DNA of 64,000 nucleotides from Chimonanthus salicifolius (Eukaryota > Streptophyta > Magnoliopsida > Laurales > Calycanthaceae), in NCBI GenBank assembly GCA_013350335.1, contig CM023537.1, positions 8,299,438 through 8,363,437 of the forward strand. The letters are read 5' to 3'. Positions within the stretch are counted from its first letter, which is position 1. Every line of letters begins with the position of its first letter. Of this stretch, positions 31,228 through 42,035 are shown piece after piece. The position numbers and the translations under genes are program-made. The notes under the pieces were generated by a model. That model was not told the DNA's origin, ran no database searches, and worked only from the letters and a program-made list of their open reading frames with translations.

Positions 31228-31261
<34 letters not shown>

Positions 31262-31346
31262 CAATTATGAATCCCGCATGAAGCGGGCAGAGAGAAACGG
31301 CAGATCAGAGGAGAAAGGCCGGTGGATTGTGGAATGTTTACACGTG
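31156..31346 (-). promoter_or_regulatory. Probable leader exon and G-box of APS kinase gene
   Basis: On minus, a palindromic G-box CACGTG (31346-31341) is followed by pyrimidine-rich sequence including a (CT)15 run, typical of plant 5' leaders, and a splice donor candidate TTTTAG|GTAATTC ending the exon at 31155. A matching acceptor lies at about 29357, 17 bases before the ATG. The leader contains a four-codon upstream frame (ATG CGG GAT TCA TAA, 31279-31265). No TATA box is obvious. This is inferred from layout only. Confidence 0.45.
31231..31261. repeat. (AG)n microsatellite
   Basis: Fifteen AG units, reading CT on the APS kinase sense strand. Confidence 0.95.
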
Positions 31347-31437
31347 AGGTGAGATATGGATAACAATTTATTTATTTTTTGAAAAGTTATTATTTTTAAA
31401 ATTCTAATTATTGTACTTTTATATTATAATATTTTTA

Positions 31438-31960
31438 GGCAGATATATAGACACTTAGATTTTCTACCTCTACACACCCACTTTCAATTTTTTTTATTGA
31501 AGTTATCATTCTACCCCCGCGTATAAATTCATTCGAACGAATTTTCAGTTCATTTTCAGTTCGTTCGAATGAATATACTCATCCGAACGAACACCTTAGT
31601 GTAATTTTTGTTATTTTGAACGAGTGTTTATTCGTTCGAATGAACAGTTTGGTTCATTCGAATAAATGAGTCGAATTTTGTGAAGGATTGAAATATATAT
31701 GTTCATTCATTCAAATGAATAGTTTAGTTCATTCGAATAAAATGACATTCATTCGAATAAACAAAACTGTTTATTCGAACAAATGAACTAAAAATATATT
31801 GAGGTATTCGTTCGGATGACTGTATTCATCCAAACGAACTGAAAATGAACTGTCAGTTCATTCGGATGAGTTAAAACGCGAAGGTAGAATAGTAATTTCA
31901 TTCAAAAAATCTAAAATGGTTGTATAGATGCAGGAAATGTAGGTGTCTGTATGGCCCGCC
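31438..31960. mobile_element. Foldback DNA element with TTCGAA palindromes
   Basis: Terminal inverted repeats: the left end reads GGCAGATATATAGACACTTA and the right end in reverse complement GGCGGGCCATACAGACACCT; both continue to a CTACACA/CTATACA block and then 'atcattctaccc'-like sequence. An 8-bp direct repeat TATTTTTA flanks it (31430-31437 and 31961-31968). The interior is many imperfect palindromes such as TTCATTCGAATGAA and TTCGTTCGAATGAA. There is no coding frame. An 8-bp duplication suggests a hAT-type transposase, but the family is not one I recognise. Related copies are at 39828, 57712 and 63039. Confidence 0.8.
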
Positions 31961-32902
31961 TATTTTTAAGGTCTATCAAGTGCATGTTATTGGATCTTTC
32001 AATATGCAGCTCTTTCATGTTGAACATCAGTTTGTTTTAATTGATTATATTTAAATGTCGAGTTCACTTAAAAAAAAAAAATTGATCTATATAATTAAAT
32101 TGTATTATTTAATCAATTATAATAATTCAAACTTTCTTCTCATCTCCTAAAATGTCGTTTTCAAATTTCACTTTCTTTGCTCTTTTCAAACGTCAAAAAG
32201 TCTTGATTGATAATTTTATTGGGTTGTTGCACATTCATCACCAGTTGGAACGTGCATAGTTTAGTGGGATATACATAAAGACTTCAGGAATGTATAATTC
32301 AAAAAAAAACTCCTTATTTAATCATCATAACTCTGTGAAATAAGGAATGAAAATTCAACAGCTTAAAATAATCAAATTTTAATGATCTAAAACACATTAA
32401 AACTTTCATCTGAAAAATTAATTTCTAACCAATTGATCTAAAGGTCAAAGTAGGTAGACGTCTTTGAAAAAAGTTTAGTAATTTTAACTATTAAAATCAA
32501 GTGAATAAAAATTGAATTTTGGATTTACCTAATCATGTAGCTCATCAAATGGAGTGGTAAGTGGTGATGAGCTCAGTGAAAATGTCTGAATGTCAACTTA
32601 CCAATTTGAGATCTCTTAAATTTGATCAATTTAAATTATTTTTTAATCTTTAAATTTATTGATATGTAAAAATACAATTCGATAGATTCAGTCAAAGTGA
32701 TTTTTTATGAGTCATATATTCAATTAAAGACCTTTCTAACCCATCACCAACTTATTTGTCTGGGTAACATATTAAACACTAATATGCAAGTAATCATTTC
32801 ACATTTGGAACTTGAAAAAACAACTCATTTTCTCGTAAATGTTATTGTAAAAAAATAAAAAACTCATTTTTTCGAAAGTTAGTACACGGTATTACTAAGA
32901 AA

Positions 32903-32904
<2 letters not shown>

Positions 32905-32990
<86 letters not shown>
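32905..32990. repeat. (AT)43 microsatellite
   Basis: Perfect alternating AT over about 86 bases, at the tail of a SINE. Confidence 0.97.
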
Positions 32991-32993
<3 letters not shown>

Positions 32994-33175
32994 GATTGAA
33001 GGTACCCAGGTGTCTCACCCGACTAATCTTTCGAAAAAATGTGAAAACCTCTCGATCCACACACATCGGATAAAACTATAGAGAGTATCCCTTTAGAATT
33101 TTAGGTGAATCTAAGACAAAACTTCCACTTCCTAAAATAGATTCTATATTGTAAGGCCAACCCCTCACAGTTTAA
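32909..33175 (-). mobile_element. Family-1 SINE with long (AT)n tail
   Basis: On minus the decayed tRNA-like head lies at 33172, then the body with 'gatactctctatagttttatc' style sequence and 'caggtgtctcacccgac' in reverse, then an AT microsatellite in place of poly-A. The direct repeat TAAGAAAGAATAT is at 32896-32908 and 33176-33188. The empty site is preserved in the C-D spacer near 47670-47700. Confidence 0.85.
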
Positions 33176-33289
33176 TAAGAAAGAATATTGATGTCCAAAT
33201 CAGAACCCCAGTAAAAATTTGTACATTATGCCCCAAAAAATATCATAAGAATATATGATAATAGTTTCATGCACTTGGACCTCATTTAA

Positions 33290-34032
33290 AACTAAAGTCC
33301 CCATTTCATTTCATTGCTGTGGTCCTAATTTAAATCCAACTAAGAGTGGGATCCACCTATTTTAAAATCTGATCCACCAAAATCAAATGAAATCAAATAA
33401 AATTTTCCTTCATGAAGTAGTGAAAAGAACCAATGAAATCACCCTAGATTGGATCATATCGCCAAGCTCATTAGATTAAAATATGGGTTAGAGCCAAGGA
33501 CCCTAAGCCCTAAAATCAAAGCCTGTTGCTCATAAAGTTCCTAATCATAAGTCAAACAGAATCATAATAGAGTCTCCAAGGGCTTAGCAACTCAATGGCT
33601 TCCATTGAGGGCGACGGCATGAAGAGACAAATTTGTCTTCTCAGCATCCATGAATTTCATAATGGATCATAAAAAACACAAGAAGAGACTAAACTAAGAA
33701 TAGATTTTCTAATCAAACTATACTAACGCTGATTTATTTAAGTAATCAAAACTAAATTACTGGAGAATCACAACGTACACGAAAGCAAAGCATGAGGTGA
33801 TGAATTACATAAGAAAAAACAAAAATGACCATCTCAATGTTCTTGCTCAGGCACGTAGCAAGTCTCCCTCTCCCAAACATTTGAATGAAAATCAAAACAC
33901 AGTTGATTCCTTTACCTTCTTACCGTTCTATTATGTCTATATAAACTCAAGTGATCTTAGATTAAGTTCATCAATTTCATAACCAAAAACTGCAAATCAT
34001 CTTCAAAATCCTTCAATTCAGTGCTTAATACC
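33290..34032 (+). promoter_or_regulatory. Promoter of protease copy A
   Basis: This block is repeated before every protease copy (40170-40767, 46882-47560, 53076-53732, 53798-54374). TATA box TATATAAA is at 33938-33945, about 95 bases before the ATG. A conserved stretch with GGCACGTAGCAAGTCTCCCT (ACGT core, 33851-33870) lies about 180 bases before the ATG. A perfect 14-bp palindrome AGACAAATTTGTCT is at 33625-33638. ACGT cores are bound by bZIP factors in many plant promoters; that binding here is inference. Confidence 0.7.
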
Positions 34033-35301
34033 ATGGCAAGTTCGAGCCATTCTCTTCGCATTGCCTTATTCATTTTGGGTGTGGGAGTGTTTGTTTCTCA
34101 AGTCATGTGCCGCACACTCGACGACACAACGATGATAGGAAGGCACGAACGGTGGATGGCACAGTACAGGCGTGTGTACAAGGATGAAATGGAGAAAGAG
34201 CAGCGCTTCAAGATTTTCAAGGGCAACGTAGAGTTCATTGAATCGTCCAACAATGTTGGAGGTCGATCCTACACACTCAGCATCAATGAATTTGCAGACC
34301 AAACCAATGAAGAGTTTAAAGCTTTGCACAATGGTTTTAAGGCCTCTCCAACACGGCTGCAATCACAAGTAAAGTCTTTCATGTATGAGAATTTCACTGC
34401 CGTTCCATCTACTATGGACTGGAGGAAGAAAGGTGCAGTAACCGCCATCAAGAACCAAGGAGAATGTGGTAAGACAATCCTATTTCTTTCTCAATTTTTT
34501 CATAATTTTAAGCTCACGTATATTATTATTGTTAAGAGTCACTCATTTTATTAATCCAAGACTTGGTATCATAATTAAACTTGACTACTCCTTTTCATGA
34601 GTAAACAATGAACTCCTCATTGCGCTATACTATGGACTTTTGTTTGATTTTGTATTTACAATTATAACAAAAGAGTAGTTTGCTAACCTGTGATGAGATT
34701 TGGCTAAATAGGATGTTGTTGGGCATTCTCAGCAGTTGCAGCTACAGAAGGAATAACCCAAATCAAGACTGGCACATTGGTTTCTTTATCCGAACAAGAG
34801 TTAGTCGACTGTGACACCAGCGGTGAAGATCAAGGTTGTGAGGGTGGACTAATGGATGATGCATTTGACTTCATTCAACATAATCATGGACTGACAACAG
34901 AATCTAAATATCCCTACGAAGGGGTCGATGGCACCTGCAACTCCAAGAAATCAGCCAACTCTGCTGCCAAGATCACTGGTCATGAAGATGTTCCCACCAA
35001 CAGTGAAGATGCTCTATTGAAGGCAGTGGCCAACCAACCGATTTCTGTTGCCATTGATGCTGGAGGATCAGACTTTCAGTTCTACTCTAGTGGTGTCTTT
35101 ACAGGTCAATGTGGCACTCAACTAGACCATGGAGTCACCGCTGTCGGTTATGGGACAACTGGCGGGATGAAATATTGGCTGGTGAAAAACTCATGGGGCA
35201 CAAGTTGGGGTGAAAATGGATATATAATGATGCAGAGGGATGTGGCTGCAGCAGAAGGCTTGTGTGGTATTGCCATGATGGCTTCTTATCCTACTGCTTA
35301 A
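34033..35301 (+). CDS. Cysteine protease copy A (papain family C1A, SAG39-like)
   Basis: Exons 34033-34468 and 34712-35301, intron 243 bases, phase 1, 341 residues. It is a secreted or vacuolar endopeptidase zymogen. The signal peptide is about residues 1-26 (hydrophobic [13 protein letters not shown]). The I29 prodomain carries the full ERFNIN pattern (E54, R58, F62, N65, I69, N73). The mature enzyme starts near V124 ([13 protein letters not shown]). Visible catalytic set: Q142, C148 (in CGCCWAFS), H285 ([11 protein letters not shown]), N305 ([14 protein letters not shown]). There is no granulin domain or KDEL tail; it ends ASYPTA. CGCCWAF instead of CGSCWAF is typical of the SAG39/SAG12 senescence group. 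The start is the ATG in TACCATGGCA; an upstream in-frame Met four codons earlier lacks that context. By eye it differs from copy B at seven residues. Confidence 0.95.
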
Positions 35302-35649
35302 ATCTAAATAGTAAATATAATGTTTAAATGCATCAAATATCAAAACCAATGACAAGTATCTTATGTTATATGGTTATAGAGGATATGTGAGGATATGTAA
35401 AGAATGGTGCTTTTATGTATTGGATGTAAACTTAAACTTCTGGTGCAAAAATTTGGTTTGAATTATGATTTGTGGTTGAAGGCTTGAAGCCATACTCTAA
35501 TCAATTTGAACTATTTTGCACAAAGTTCTATTTTGAATTCAAAGTCTAACTGAGTTAGATTTTTATTTTAAGCATTCTCACTATTAGACTATTATTTGAC
35601 ATGTTAAGATTCATTGATTGATTGGCCAAAAAAATTCAATTTGGGTAGG

Positions 35650-37260
35650 GGTCGAAACATGGGAATTGAAAATACCATTGCTGTTTCAGAAAAATAATAA
35701 TTTTATATCAATATCTATGAGATTTTGGTTGAAATTCGGTCATATTTCAAAATTTTAGTTAAATTTTTGAAATTTCTATAATTTGTCTACTTATAAATTT
35801 TAAGTAAAGACATTGTATATGATCAAAATATCAACTGGAATTTTCCAAATTTTCAATACCAAAAAATTATTTCGGACTGAGCCCATCCTTCTATGGTCGT
35901 TACTTCTCTTTTGCATGGATATTGGGGTTGCTTTTGCAAGTGTATGCATCATGCGTTCAAATTAGAACGTGCATATACTTTGATTAATGTCATTCATATA
36001 GTTTTACTAGGAGTAAAAAATTCAGTGCATCGATATATATATCGTCGATATTTATCTCTTTTCTTCGATATTTTTTTAAAATTATGAAAAATTATAGAAA
36101 ATTCAGAATATTATGGTTTCATTCTTATGTAATTGTATCATTATTTAACGGACATTTAGATATTCAAATGTGGTTTTGATGTTACGAATCGATAATTTCA
36201 AATATTAAAAAAAGGATGTGGAAAAATCCCAAAAATTCGAGAAAAATGGAAGAAATTCTAGTAATTTTCTGTTCAGTTATTGACATGGTTAATTATTAGG
36301 AAATGACTATATTATAAATAATTTAGTCGAATATTCAATGAAATTTGGTAAAACTCATGAAAAAATATAATGAATTTCATGTATAAAATTAAGTAGAGAT
36401 AAATTTAAAATGAATGAAATAAATGTTTAAAATTAATTACAATTCAAGAATGAGAGATAAATAATAAATAATTAATGAAACAAATGAAATAATAAAATAA
36501 AAACAATTTAGATGAAGAATGAGACCCTATTACAATGAATACGAAATGAATGAATGAATCTCTAAAACATGTACTTGTGGACGCGTCTAACTTCAAAACT
36601 GTTGTAGTGTGTCAAAATTGCATATAAAGTATGCGAGTTGATCCTGACTGAATAAGATATGAAATTATGATTAGTATTAAATTATGAATTGAGGGCATAG
36701 AAATTGAAAATACTAATGATTTTTCATAAAAAAATGTATCTATCAATATTTATGAGATTTTGGGTAAAATTCGGTCAAATGTTGAAAATTTTAGTCATAT
36801 TTCAAAAAAGTGGTTAAATTTTAGAAATTTTAATAATTTTATCTACTTACAAATTTATGTAAGAAAGTGTATATGACCAAAATATCAACTAAAGTTTTCC
36901 AATTTTCAATGGCAAAAAATTAATTTCGGACTGAGCCCATCCCTTTATGGTTGTCATGCGTACAAGTTGGACATGAATGTATCTTGGTTAGTGTCATTCA
37001 CGTAATTTTTAGATATATGGTTTTGAATTTTTGATGTAACGAAATTGAGAATTTCAAATATTTTAAAAAAATATGGAAAATCTAAAAAATTCCAGAAAAA
37101 AATGGAAGAAAATTATAGTAATTTTCTGTTGAGTTATTGACATGGTTAATTATTAGTAATGACTTATTATAATAATTTAGTCGAATATTCGATGAAGTTT
37201 GGTAAAACTCATGAAAAAATAGGTATACATTAAAATAATCTTGTATAATGAATTTTATGT
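35650..37260. repeat. Internal tandem duplication in the A-B spacer
   Basis: Two direct copies about 1.06 kb apart. Matching landmarks are 'ttcggactgagcccatcc' at 35873 and 36929, and 'gttattgacatggttaatta' at 36277 and 37134, with the same flanking order. The second copy is shorter. Confidence 0.7.
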
Positions 37261-38159
37261 ATAAAATTATACCCCTACTTTATATAATCCTTGTGAGATT
37301 TCTACCCATAATTTTATAATTTGACAACCATCAAGCCCTGGATTGAATGGTCGACCAAGGCAAGAATGGGTAGTCATTAAGGTTTCCATTAGGTCTATAT
37401 AAAGACCATTGTATCTCATTTTCAAGCAAAATTCAATATATTATTTTTGGAACCAAAACTCATTGGACTTGGGCGTGTGAGAGCACACAGGATAGAGATG
37501 GAGATCCAAGAGTAATTAAGTACCTTGATTGATTTTATGTTGTGATTTGTTTAAGTTTGATTAAGTCTATTTTAATCAATCCATTCTTTCTCTTTTCTTT
37601 CATCTTCCAATTGAATTAAAAGATGCTTAATCTACCTTAAACAAGGACATGGCCTTCGTCAAGCCTTGGTAGAATCCGTTCATAGATACTTTAACGGCTA
37701 CGGATCCATCAATGGCAATGTTGATCGGATCCAATATCCTGTTAGACTTTGGGTTAAGTCGAACACCACCCTTAGCCTACATCAAAATGCATTTTTTAAT
37801 TTTCCACTTTCTTTTCCCCTTAAGTTAAAAGAGTTTTCGTTGATAATCTTTTTTGGGATGTTGAATATTCATCATGAGTTGGGAGTTGCGTAGTTAAGTG
37901 GGATATATATATAAGGACTTCATGAATGATATAATTCAAAAGGAAGCCCTCTATTCAATTATTATAGTTTTGTGAGATAAGTCATGAAAAATTAGTAGCT
38001 TAGAACAATCAAATTTTAGTTGTCTAAAACACGATAAAATTTTCATCTAAAAGATTAATTTCTACTAAGTTGATCTTAAAGGTCAAAGTTGGTAGATGTC
38101 TTTAAAAATTCGAACAAGTCTAGTAATTTGAATATTAAGATCACGTGGTTAAAAATTAA

Positions 38160-38330
38160 ATTTTTTTTTTTTGAATTTAGGTGTGGGAAACCGCTGGATA
38201 CCCAGCGTAAAGTCTCCACGGGTGAACCCACTATCCGTAAGGCACACCAAGGTTAGGCGATGGGGACTCAAACCCACAACCTCCCACTTTCTTAGGCGGG
38301 AGGCAACCAATCGAGTTCACCTTGGGCATG
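38160..38330 (-). mobile_element. Family-2 SINE in the A-B spacer
   Basis: The T run at 38160-38171 is the tail on minus. Then follow 'aggtgtgggaaaccgctgg', a body, and a tRNA-like head with 'gggactcaaacccacaacc' (B box in reverse) and 'cttaggcgggaggcaacc'. The equivalent place in the C-D spacer (about 49750) lacks it. Confidence 0.75.
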
Positions 38331-39639
38331 TAGCCATCCAATAGAGTGGTGATGAGCTCATTGATATTGCCTTTCCTTGAATATCAATCCACCAATTTGA
38401 GTTCTCTAAAATTTAATCATTTTAATGTTTAATTCAATCTTTAAAAATACGATTTGAAAGATTCAGTCAGAGTGATTTTTTTATAAGCCGTGAAGACCTT
38501 TCTAAGGAATTCATCACCACCTCATTTGGTCAGCCCATATGTAGATGTGTAGGTAAAATGTGGTATACTAATACACAAGTGATTATTTCACATTTGGAAC
38601 TTGAAAAGACAACTTTCTAGGTTTGAAGGTTTATTTGACTTAAATGTGAAAAAAAAAAAAATTTATTTATTTAGTATTTATTGGTTTTGCATCTCTCATA
38701 GAAAAACTAATACTAGAGGTTCTCTTGTTCCAAAATGTGAAAAGACCAATCTAACTCAAATTTAATATATTAAACACATCATGATTAAAATTAACTTCAA
38801 TAATTCCAAAATTTAGACTCATATGTATTTCGGTTTAGTTGACCCTACTTAAGATGTAGTCAGGCTAGCCTAATCTAACTTTTTTCAGGATAAGCACTTC
38901 ATCTTCATCCATCTTCTTAGACAATTTTGAACCAGTCAAAATATGTTGGAGGTCGACATTGCAGTCACAGATAAAAAATTGGGTGCAACGTTACGTTGGT
39001 ATGGTGCACAGACTCGAATTTGTCGATACGTTTCTTTCATTCAATATTTTTTTTTCAAAATAATTTGAAAAATTACAGAAAATTAAGAATATTATGGACT
39101 TCATATCTATCCAATTGTATCATTATTTAATGGACATTTAGATATTTGAATATAATTTTGATGTTAGGAAATCAAGAAAAAGATGTGGAGAAATCTTAAA
39201 AAAATCAGAAAAATGAAAGAAAATTCTAGTAATTTTCTGCTGAGTTATTGATGTGGTTAATTTTCTAAATGGAAAAAATGGAAAAAGATTCTAGTAATCC
39301 ATGGACTCTGTAATGGACCGCTATAAAGTCTAAAACACAGCAAGAGACAAAACTAATAATAGATTTTCTAATATGTATTATTTATATACGTGCCTTGGCA
39401 AGTCAATTGATTTCCATTTGTGTTATTTATATGTGCCATGGTAACTGTACTGATATAATGACAGCCACAAATGGGTGTTTCCTAATCTTGAAAATACATT
39501 TTTTTTTTCTATTTTCCAATTTTAACTTTTCATAATCATTCTCTAATAATCATGTTTTTTTATGTTATTATAAAAAAAAAAAAAAAAAACATTTTCTCAT
39601 AAGTTGCTGCATGGTATTAATAATAAAGAATATTGGTAA

Positions 39640-39827
39640 CCGAAGGGGTTGAAGTAACCGTGAGAAACCATTTCAAGAAGTGAGAGTCATGCGTCTGATT
39701 TCTACCCTATTTCAAAGGGACACTCCCTATAGAGTTATCTGGTGTGGGTTGATAGAGAGGCTTGCACATGTCCTAAGGATTAATCGGGTGCGCTAAGAGA
39801 ATTGTACATCTTAGTCATAAAAAAATA
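39640..39827 (+). mobile_element. Family-1 SINE in the A-B spacer
   Basis: The head is 'accgaaggggttgaagtaac', then a B-box-like segment, 'ccctatagagttatctggtg', 'gcttgcacatgtcctaagg' and 'gtacatcttagtcat' plus an A run. It starts right after 'aataaagaatat', within bases of where the minus-strand SINE at 32909 inserted in the equivalent unit. Confidence 0.8.
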
Positions 39828-40130
39828 GGCTGGACATTTAGACACCGCTCTTTTCTGCCAGAAGACACCGTTTTTCAAAAAAATGGTATGAAATTACCAT
39901 TTTCCCCTTCTGTTTTAGACTGTCCGAATGCATATCCAGTTCATTTTTCGTTCGTTCAGACGCTTAAGCCGTCCGAACGAACATTTCAGTGTAAAATGCG
40001 TTCGTTTAGATAGTCTTTTCTCTTGTATGGAGTCTATAGATTATGGAGAGATTTTCAAACGAGGCCGTTTTTCGACAAATTTCTACAAACAATGTATCAA
40101 AATTCATCTACTCTAAATTTTATTAACTCT
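39828..40130. mobile_element. Truncated foldback element
   Basis: The left end GGCTGGACATTTAGACACCG matches the terminal repeat of 31438-31960 and abuts the SINE tail. The inside has CGTTCGTTCAGACG-like and GTCCGAACGAAC palindromic pieces. The right terminal repeat is missing; copy-B promoter sequence resumes at about 40140. Confidence 0.6.
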
Positions 40131-40673
40131 GCAACTGATTTTAAGTGAAAACGGTATAGTGAAGAAAACCAATGATATCACCGTAGATTGGATCATATCG
40201 GCAAACTCATTAGATAAAAATATGGGTTGGAGGCAAGGACCCTAAGCCCTAAAATCAAAACCTGTTGCTCATAAAGTTCCTAATCATAAGTCAAAGAATC
40301 ATGATAGCATCTCCAAGGGCTTAGCAACTCAATGGCTTCCATTGAGGGCGACGGCATGAAGAGACAAATTTGTCTTCTCAGCATCCATGAATTTCATAAT
40401 GGATCATATAAAACACAAGAAGGGACTAAACTAAGAATAGATTTTCTAATCAAACTATACTAAAGCTGATTTATTTAAGTTATCAAAACTAAATTACTGG
40501 AGAATCGCAACGTACACGAAAGCAAAGCATGAGATGATGAATTACAAAAGAAAAAACAAAAATGACCATCTCAATGTTCTTGCTCAGGCACGTAGCAAGT
40601 CTCCCTCTCCCAAACATTTGAATGAAAATCAAACAGAGTTGATTTCTTTACCTTCATACTGTTCTATTACGTC

Positions 40674-40681
40674 TATATAAA
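40674..40681 (+). promoter_or_regulatory. TATA box of protease copy B
   Basis: TATATAAA, 94 bases before the ATG, at the same spacing as in copies A and E. The 14-bp palindrome and the ACGT-containing block also recur upstream. Confidence 0.8.
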
Positions 40682-40767
40682 CTCAAGTGATCTTAGATTA
40701 TGTTCATCAATTTCATAACCAAAACTGCAAATCATCTTCAAAATCCTTCAAGTCAGTGCTTAATACC

Positions 40768-42035
40768 ATGGCAAGTTCGAGCCATTCTCTCCGCATTGCC
40801 TTATTCATTTTGGGTGTGGGAGTGTTTGTTTCTCAAGTCATGTGCCGCACACTCGACGACACATCGATGATAGGAAGGCACGAACGGTGGATGGCGCAGT
40901 ACGGGCGTGTGTACAAGGATGAAATGGAGAAAGAGCAGCGCTTCAAGATATTCAAGGGCAACGTAGAGTTCATTGAATTGTCCAACAATGCTGGAGGTCG
41001 GTCCTACACAGTCAGCATCAATGAATTTGCAGACCAAACCAATGAAGAGTTTAAAGCTTTGCACAATGGTTTTAAGGCCTCCCCAACACGGTTGCAATCA
41101 CAAGTAAAGTCTTTCATGTATGAGAATTTCACTGCCGTTCCATCTACTATGGACTGGAGGAAGAAAGGTGCAGTAACCGCCATCAAGAACCAAGGAGAAT
41201 GTGGTTAGACAATCCTATTTCTTTCCCGATTTTTTCATGATTTTAAGCTCACATATATTATTATTGTTAAGAGTCACTCATTTTATTAATCCAAGACTTG
41301 GTATCATAATTAAACTTGACTACTCCTTTTCATGAGTAAACAATGAACTCCTCATTGCGCTATACTATAGACTTTTGTTTGATTTTGTATTTACAATTAT
41401 AACAAAAGAGTAGTTTGCTAACCTGTGATGAGATTTGGCAAATAGGATGTTGTTGGGCATTCTCAGCAGTTGCAGCCACAGAAGGAATAACCCAAATCAA
41501 GACTGGCACATTGGTTTCTTTATCCGAACAAGAGTTAGTCGACTGTGACACCAGCGGTGAAGATCAAGGTTGTGAGGGTGGACTAATGGATGATGCATTT
41601 GACTTCATTCAACATAATCATGGACTGACAACAGAATCTAAATATCCCTACGAAGGGGTCGATGGCACCTGCAACTCCAAGAAATCAGGCAACTCTGCTG
41701 CCAAGATCACTGGTCACGAAGATGTTCCCACCAACAGTGAAGATGCTCTATTGAAGGCAGTGGCCAACCAACCTATTTCTGTTGCCATTGATGCCGGAGG
41801 ATCAGACTTTCAGTTCTACTCTAGTGGTGTCTTTACAGGTCAATGTGGCACACAACTAGACCATGGAGTCACCGCCATCGGTTATGGGACAACCGGCGGG
41901 ATGAAATATTGGTTGGTGAAAAACTCATGGGGCACAAGTTGGGGTGAAAATGGATATATAATGATGCAGAGGGATGTGGCTGCAGCAGAAGGCTTGTGTG
42001 GTATTGCCATGATGGCTTCTTATCCTACTGCTTAA
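40768..42035 (+). CDS. Cysteine protease copy B (papain family C1A, SAG39-like)
   Basis: Exons 40768-41203 and 41446-42035, 341 residues if spliced. Signal peptide, ERFNIN prodomain, Q142, C148, H285 and N305 are all present, so the enzyme should be active. By eye it differs from copy A at seven positions (for example G46 for R, L71 for S, A75 for V). The odd point is the splice donor: GTTAGA where the other four copies have GTAAGA, so donor position +3 is T, which plants rarely use. If the intron is kept, an in-frame TAG at 41206-41208 ends the protein at 146 residues, just before the catalytic Cys. The start was chosen as for copy A; an open frame from 40687 would add 27 residues ahead of the signal peptide. 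Confidence 0.9.

Larger units (their letters stand above)
35302..40673. other. A-to-B spacer, part of a 6.7-kb tandem unit
   Basis: No gene is present. ATG of A to ATG of B is 6735 bases, and the spacer matches, in order, the inverted spacer between copies D and C (51.7 down to 46.9 kb): a 3' flank, a 'ggactgagcccatcc' block, a segment at 37.4-37.9 kb, a block near 38.9 kb, then the promoter. A partial unit also precedes copy A from about 32.1 kb. Insertions special to this copy are a family-2 SINE (38160-38330), a family-1 SINE (39640-39827) and a foldback piece (39828-40130). Confidence 0.75.

Noticed and set aside
31540..31870. Regular short repeats resembling a CRISPR array
   Set aside because: The repeats are palindromes of variable spacing without unique spacers, inside an element with terminal inverted repeats and an 8-bp target duplication, in a plant genome.
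34066..34451. Antisense open frames of 98 and 60 residues repeated under every protease exon 1
   Set aside because: They are mirror frames of the conserved exon and survive because the sense sequence does; no own motifs, starts or splice sites.
40687..40767. 27-residue extension ahead of protease copy B, also in copies C, D and E (opening MILDYVHQF or similar)
   Set aside because: It would bury the signal peptide; the ATG in ACCATGGCA follows at constant spacing from the TATA box. The extension is conserved only because the promoters are duplicated.
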